Of a DNA stretch of 41,196 nt, positions 38,976-41,196 are shown one piece after another. How positions within the stretch are numbered: position 1 is the first letter of the stretch; each line of letters begins with the position of its first letter. This DNA is from a bacterium (lineage in GTDB: Bacteria; Pseudomonadota; Alphaproteobacteria; Acetobacterales; Acetobacteraceae): the NCBI GenBank assembly GCA_026224825.1, contig JAMFRO010000093.1:68946-110141 (forward strand), in the 5' to 3' direction. The notes beneath the pieces were generated by a model. That model made no database searches and was not told the origin of the DNA. It was given only the letters and a program-made list of their open reading frames with translations. The translations under genes were made by a program, and so were the position numbers.

Positions 38976-39740
38976 ATGACCCAGACCCAGCAGGAGTTCG
39001 CCGCGCAAACCTACGCCCCGCGTGCGGCAGATTACGTGACCAGCGCCGTGCATGCCGCCGGGCCGGATCTGGACCAGATGGAGGCGCTGCTGGCCGGGTT
39101 TGCGGATGCCGTTGTACTGGATCTGGGCTGCGGCGGCGGGCATGTGAGCTACCGCGCGGCACCGCATGTGGGCCGCGTGGTGGCGGTGGATGTAACCGAA
39201 GCCATGCTGGAACAGGTGCGCGTAACTGCGGCCGGGCGGGGGATCAAAAACATCACCACCCGCCAGGCGGCGGCCGAGGCGCTGCCCTTCGCGGATGGCG
39301 CGTTCGATATCGTGCTGTGCCGCTTTTCAGCCCATCATTGGCACGACCTGCATGCCGGGCTGCGCGAGGCGCGCCGGGTGCTGAAGCCCGGCGGGCTGGC
39401 GGTGTTCATCGATACCGTGGCGCCGGCCTCGCCCGTGCTGGACACGCATCTGCAGGCCATCGAGCTGCTGCGCGATGCCTCGCATGTACGCAATTATGCG
39501 GTGGCGGAATGGGTGGCAGCACTTGCCCAGGCCGGATTCGTGCTGGAGTGTTTTACACTGCGCCGGTTGCATCTGGATTTTTCGTCCTGGACCGCGCGGA
39601 CCAGAACCCCGCCCGCGCTGGTGGCAGCCATACGGCACCTGCAGCAGAATGCGCCAGAAGGGGTAAAAACCCACCTCGCCATAGAGCCGGACGGCAGCTT
39701 CGAGATTGAATCCGCCAGCTTTGTGCTGCGCGCCGCCTGA
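38976..39740 (+). CDS. class I SAM-dependent methyltransferase
   Basis: The 254-residue protein is of the UbiE/UbiG-like small-molecule type. Features are VVLDLGCGGGHVSYRAA (motif I), VAVDVTEAMLEQVRV (motif II), ALPFADGAFDIVLCRFSAHHWHDL and LREARRVLKPGGLAVFID. The substrate is not evident. AGAGGAG lies 11 bases upstream of the ATG. It is probably regulated by the divergent MmyB-like protein. A G/C-rich hairpin follows its stop. Confidence 0.88.
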   Translation: MTQTQQEFAAQTYAPRAADYVTSAVHAAGPDLDQMEALLAGFADAVVLDLGCGGGHVSYRAAPHVGRVVAVDVTEAMLEQVRVTAAGRGIKNITTRQAAAEALPFADGAFDIVLCRFSAHHWHDLHAGLREARRVLKPGGLAVFIDTVAPASPVLDTHLQAIELLRDASHVRNYAVAEWVAALAQAGFVLECFTLRRLHLDFSSWTARTRTPPALVAAIRHLQQNAPEGVKTHLAIEPDGSFEIESASFVLRAA

Positions 39741-39742
39741 AT

Positions 39743-39768
39743 CAAAACCCCCCGCCGGAGCGGGGGGA
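39743..39768. terminator. intrinsic terminator between convergent genes
   Basis: CAAAACCCCCCGC-CGGA-GCGGGGGG is a strong hairpin. On the minus strand it is followed by TTTTG, so it probably terminates the small gene at 39792 and may also stop transcripts of the methyltransferase. Confidence 0.8.
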
Positions 39769-39791
39769 GGAGCAAACTACTTCGCCGCCGA

Positions 39792-40085
39792 TTACTTCGC
39801 CGCAGCGTGGTAGTTGTTATAGTCGCGCACGCGGTCCTTGTATTTGCGCCAGGCGGAGGTGCCCTCATAATGCGCGAAAGGCTGCACGCGGCGCGGCTTG
39901 AGGGCGTGGCTAAAGGGCGCGGCCTTCTGGGCCTCGGCCACCCAGGCGCCGGACAGGCTGGCAGTGGCGGTATTCTGCGCCGGTGCCGCAATCTTGCCGG
40001 TGCGAATGGCATGGCGCAAAACGCGCAGCGAAACCCCAAGCTGGGCCGCAGCGGCAGGAAAGCCAAATGTCGAAGTATCGGTCAT
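39792..40085 (-). CDS. small protein of unknown function, possible helix-turn-helix
   Basis: The 97-residue basic protein begins MTDTSTFGFPAAAAQLGVSLRVLRHAIRTG. This resembles the first helix-turn-helix of MerR/excisionase-type DNA-binding proteins. A Lys/Arg-rich tail follows (ALKPRRVQPFAHYEGTSAWRKYKDRVRDYNNYHAAAK). No family is assigned with confidence. It could be a nucleoid or regulatory protein. It stands alone on the minus strand, downstream of the Flp gene hairpin. Confidence 0.7.
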   Translation of the reverse strand: MTDTSTFGFPAAAAQLGVSLRVLRHAIRTGKIAAPAQNTATASLSGAWVAEAQKAAPFSHALKPRRVQPFAHYEGTSAWRKYKDRVRDYNNYHAAAK

Positions 40086-40151
40086 GTCTAAAGTTCCAGG
40101 TTAATCTGCCGCTCTCCTAAACGCGCCCCGCCCGAGTGGCAAGCCAGAGGC

Positions 40152-40230
40152 TGTTTCGGACGTTAGGTCCTGGGGCGGAGCCCTGCCCTTTTTCCGTGGA
40201 AACGCCCCCGAGAACCTAACTTCCGAAACA
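40152..40230. repeat. long inverted repeat downstream of the Flp gene
   Basis: Arms of about 26-28 bp run from TGTTTCGGACGTTAGG to CCTAACTTCCGAAACA, with GGGGCG/CGCCCC inside and a short loop containing CCCTTTTT. It ends 6 bp from the Flp gene stop and could terminate transcription from either side. It is unrelated in sequence to the convergent-gap palindromes at 5153 and 27336. Confidence 0.75.
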
Positions 40231-40235
40231 ATCTC

Positions 40236-40409
40236 TCAGAAGCAGCTGGCGATTGTGTTGAAGATGGTCACGAGATGGGAGCCGATCTGGGAGACGGCGC
40301 TGAAGATGACGACTGCGACCAGTGAGGCGATGAACGCGTATTCGATGGCCGTGACGGCGCGACGGTCGTTGGACAGGGCCAGTAAGGTGGGTCTGATCCG
40401 GGCGAACAT
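40236..40409 (-). CDS. Flp/Fap-type pilin
   Basis: The 57-residue protein begins MFARIRPTLLALSNDRRAVTAIEYAFIASLVAVVIFSAV. It has the Flp prepilin pattern: a basic leader, then TAIEYAF with Glu and Tyr, then a hydrophobic helix. A prepilin peptidase would cleave it before the Ala-Ile-Glu-Tyr segment. Flp pilins build thin Tad pili for surface attachment. The tad assembly genes are not in the window. The 16-bp palindrome at 40477-40492 lies 68 bp upstream. Confidence 0.85.
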   Translation of the reverse strand: MFARIRPTLLALSNDRRAVTAIEYAFIASLVAVVIFSAVSQIGSHLVTIFNTIASCF

Positions 40410-40846
40410 GATCTCGAAACTCCAGCCTGGGCGTCCGATGGCGTGCATACAGTACGTCTGGGGCGCCTTAACCCTAGGATTGTTAACAATCCATCGATAG
40501 AACCTGCGGGCGAACGAGGTCAAGCGTTGGATACTTCACGTTTTAGTGGTCAAGATGCAGGGCAACCTGATTTGCCGCCAAAGCGATAAACTTTCGGTGA
40601 GTTTGGGGGCTGCCGGGCGGGGGCTGGAGGTCCGGGCGTCCTCCGATTCGGAAAATTTATCTTTGAAGTTAAACAGCTTAATGAATTGTTGATTGACGTA
40701 CCCACACTGCGGCCCACATTTTAGGGGCGAATGTCTGCGGCTATAGGTGAACTGTCGTCGTAACTCCGGATGGGCGTTGGCCTCCTCCGCCACCGACTCG
40801 TGGGAGCAATCAGAGACGCCGCTGTTTCTCCCATTTCTTTACCAGC
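40410..40846. other. 437-bp spacer without a supported gene
   Basis: It holds the Flp promoter region with a perfect 16-bp palindrome. The rest has mixed composition, including an A/T-rich patch (about 40645-40710), and short reading frames with no codon bias or ribosome site. It may be remnant DNA next to the disrupted ene-reductase fragment. Confidence 0.4.
40477..40492. promoter_or_regulatory. perfect 16-bp palindrome upstream of the Flp gene
   Basis: GGATTGTTAACAATCC reads the same on both strands. It lies 68 bp before the Flp start in the expected promoter region and is a strong candidate operator or transcription-factor site. Confidence 0.55.
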
Positions 40847-41196
40847 CTATAGCGCAACTGGCGTGACAGGCGACCCGTCATTCTGCTCGAAGAGGCGCCC
40901 AAAACTCTCCACGAAACCGGCAGGGCAGCTCTGGAGGGGGCGCGGCGATAAGCTGCCGTTCGTGCCGATTGCCCATTTTGCGTTATGAGATCGGCGTGCA
41001 ACGGTCCAGTGGTGTTGGCGAGGCGCATTAATGATGGACCTCCCGGCGCAAATGCTGGTTGCCACGCGGCATACTCGGTCACATGGATGAAATCCGCGCC
41101 GGCCTGTGCAAGACTGCCGAAAATGATTTCCGCGTCGCACTCTGCATCGGCCCATTTGTGATGGAAGTCGTTCACTTTGCCCTGCGAGATGCGTAC
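40847..41196 (-). pseudogene. truncated NADH:flavin oxidoreductase (old yellow enzyme) fragment
   Basis: From the right edge the frame reads VRISQGKVNDFHHKWADAE, then AGADFIHVTEYAAWQPAFA and GGPSLMRLA. This is a good match to the late TIM-barrel part of old-yellow-enzyme family reductases, which use FMN to reduce activated alkenes. After MRLA (near 41020) the expected PVIANG segment and C-terminal part are missing from the frame; the neighbouring frame has a weak TNGSL. The gene is therefore disrupted by a frameshift or a junction at that point. The 5' part lies beyond the window. Confidence 0.5.

Noticed and set aside
40536..40793. An 85-codon minus-strand frame upstream of the Flp gene
   Set aside because: No codon bias and no ribosome site, with mixed composition. 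I cannot separate it from chance.

Overview
This G+C-rich window looks like chromosomal DNA of an alphaproteobacterium, most likely the Acetobacteraceae (acetic acid and acidophilic Rhodospirillales). The reasons are the ftsB-pdhA-pdhB-pdhC-lpd order with a lipoyl domain on PdhB, the rpsT-dnaA pairing, a Vitreoscilla-type globin, a Flp pilin, and short palindromic repeats and hairpins of the kind common in that family. Genus cannot be settled from the window.

Layout. 1-4431 (minus): the pyruvate dehydrogenase operon behind an FtsB-like division protein. 4646-9176: a His/Gly-rich secreted protein, hemF, a petABC (cytochrome bc1) operon and a uracil-DNA glycosylase-like gene. 9333-14890: an OmpA-like protein, a GNAT acetyltransferase, hldE, hslO, a lipoprotein and a cupin. 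14975-25428: rpsT and the replication genes dnaA, dnaN and recF, but split apart by an esterase and by a low-G+C accessory patch. 25440-27340: bioF-bioC. 27594-31443 (minus): an EAL/HDOD protein, a large membrane protein and a TPR lipoprotein. 31519-33208: an Rrf2 regulator divergent from a globin, then three small unknown genes. 33476-34080: a small non-autonomous mobile element. 34124-37733: valine catabolism (3-hydroxyisobutyryl-CoA hydrolase, mmsA) with a divergent LysR. 37726-40409: a GFA protein, an XRE/MmyB-like regulator, a methyltransferase, a small unknown protein and a Flp pilin. A truncated ene-reductase fragment closes the window.

Main observations. (1) The Rieske subunit has lost three of four cluster ligands but kept both disulfide cysteines. 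The partner cytochrome b has lost one heme histidine and the PEWY glutamate, while cytochrome c1 looks intact. The operon therefore appears to encode a remodelled, probably non-canonical bc1-like complex. (2) Between dnaN and recF sit two effector-like genes. One encodes a DNase I/EEP-fold-like protein with a bipartite nuclear-localization-like segment almost identical to the c-Myc signal. The other encodes a candidate Cys-His-Asp (papain-like or deamidase-like) enzyme. (3) A 605-bp element with perfect 23-bp terminal inverted repeats and an 8-bp target duplication carries one unknown passenger gene and no transposase; its empty site can be reconstructed from a second copy of the target repeat. 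(4) Two large palindromes fill gaps between convergent genes. They share a core, but their outer arms are self-complementary and unrelated between copies. (5) Strand composition flips from C-rich to G-rich near 25.4-25.5 kb, suggesting that the replication origin or a rearrangement joint lies there rather than at dnaA.
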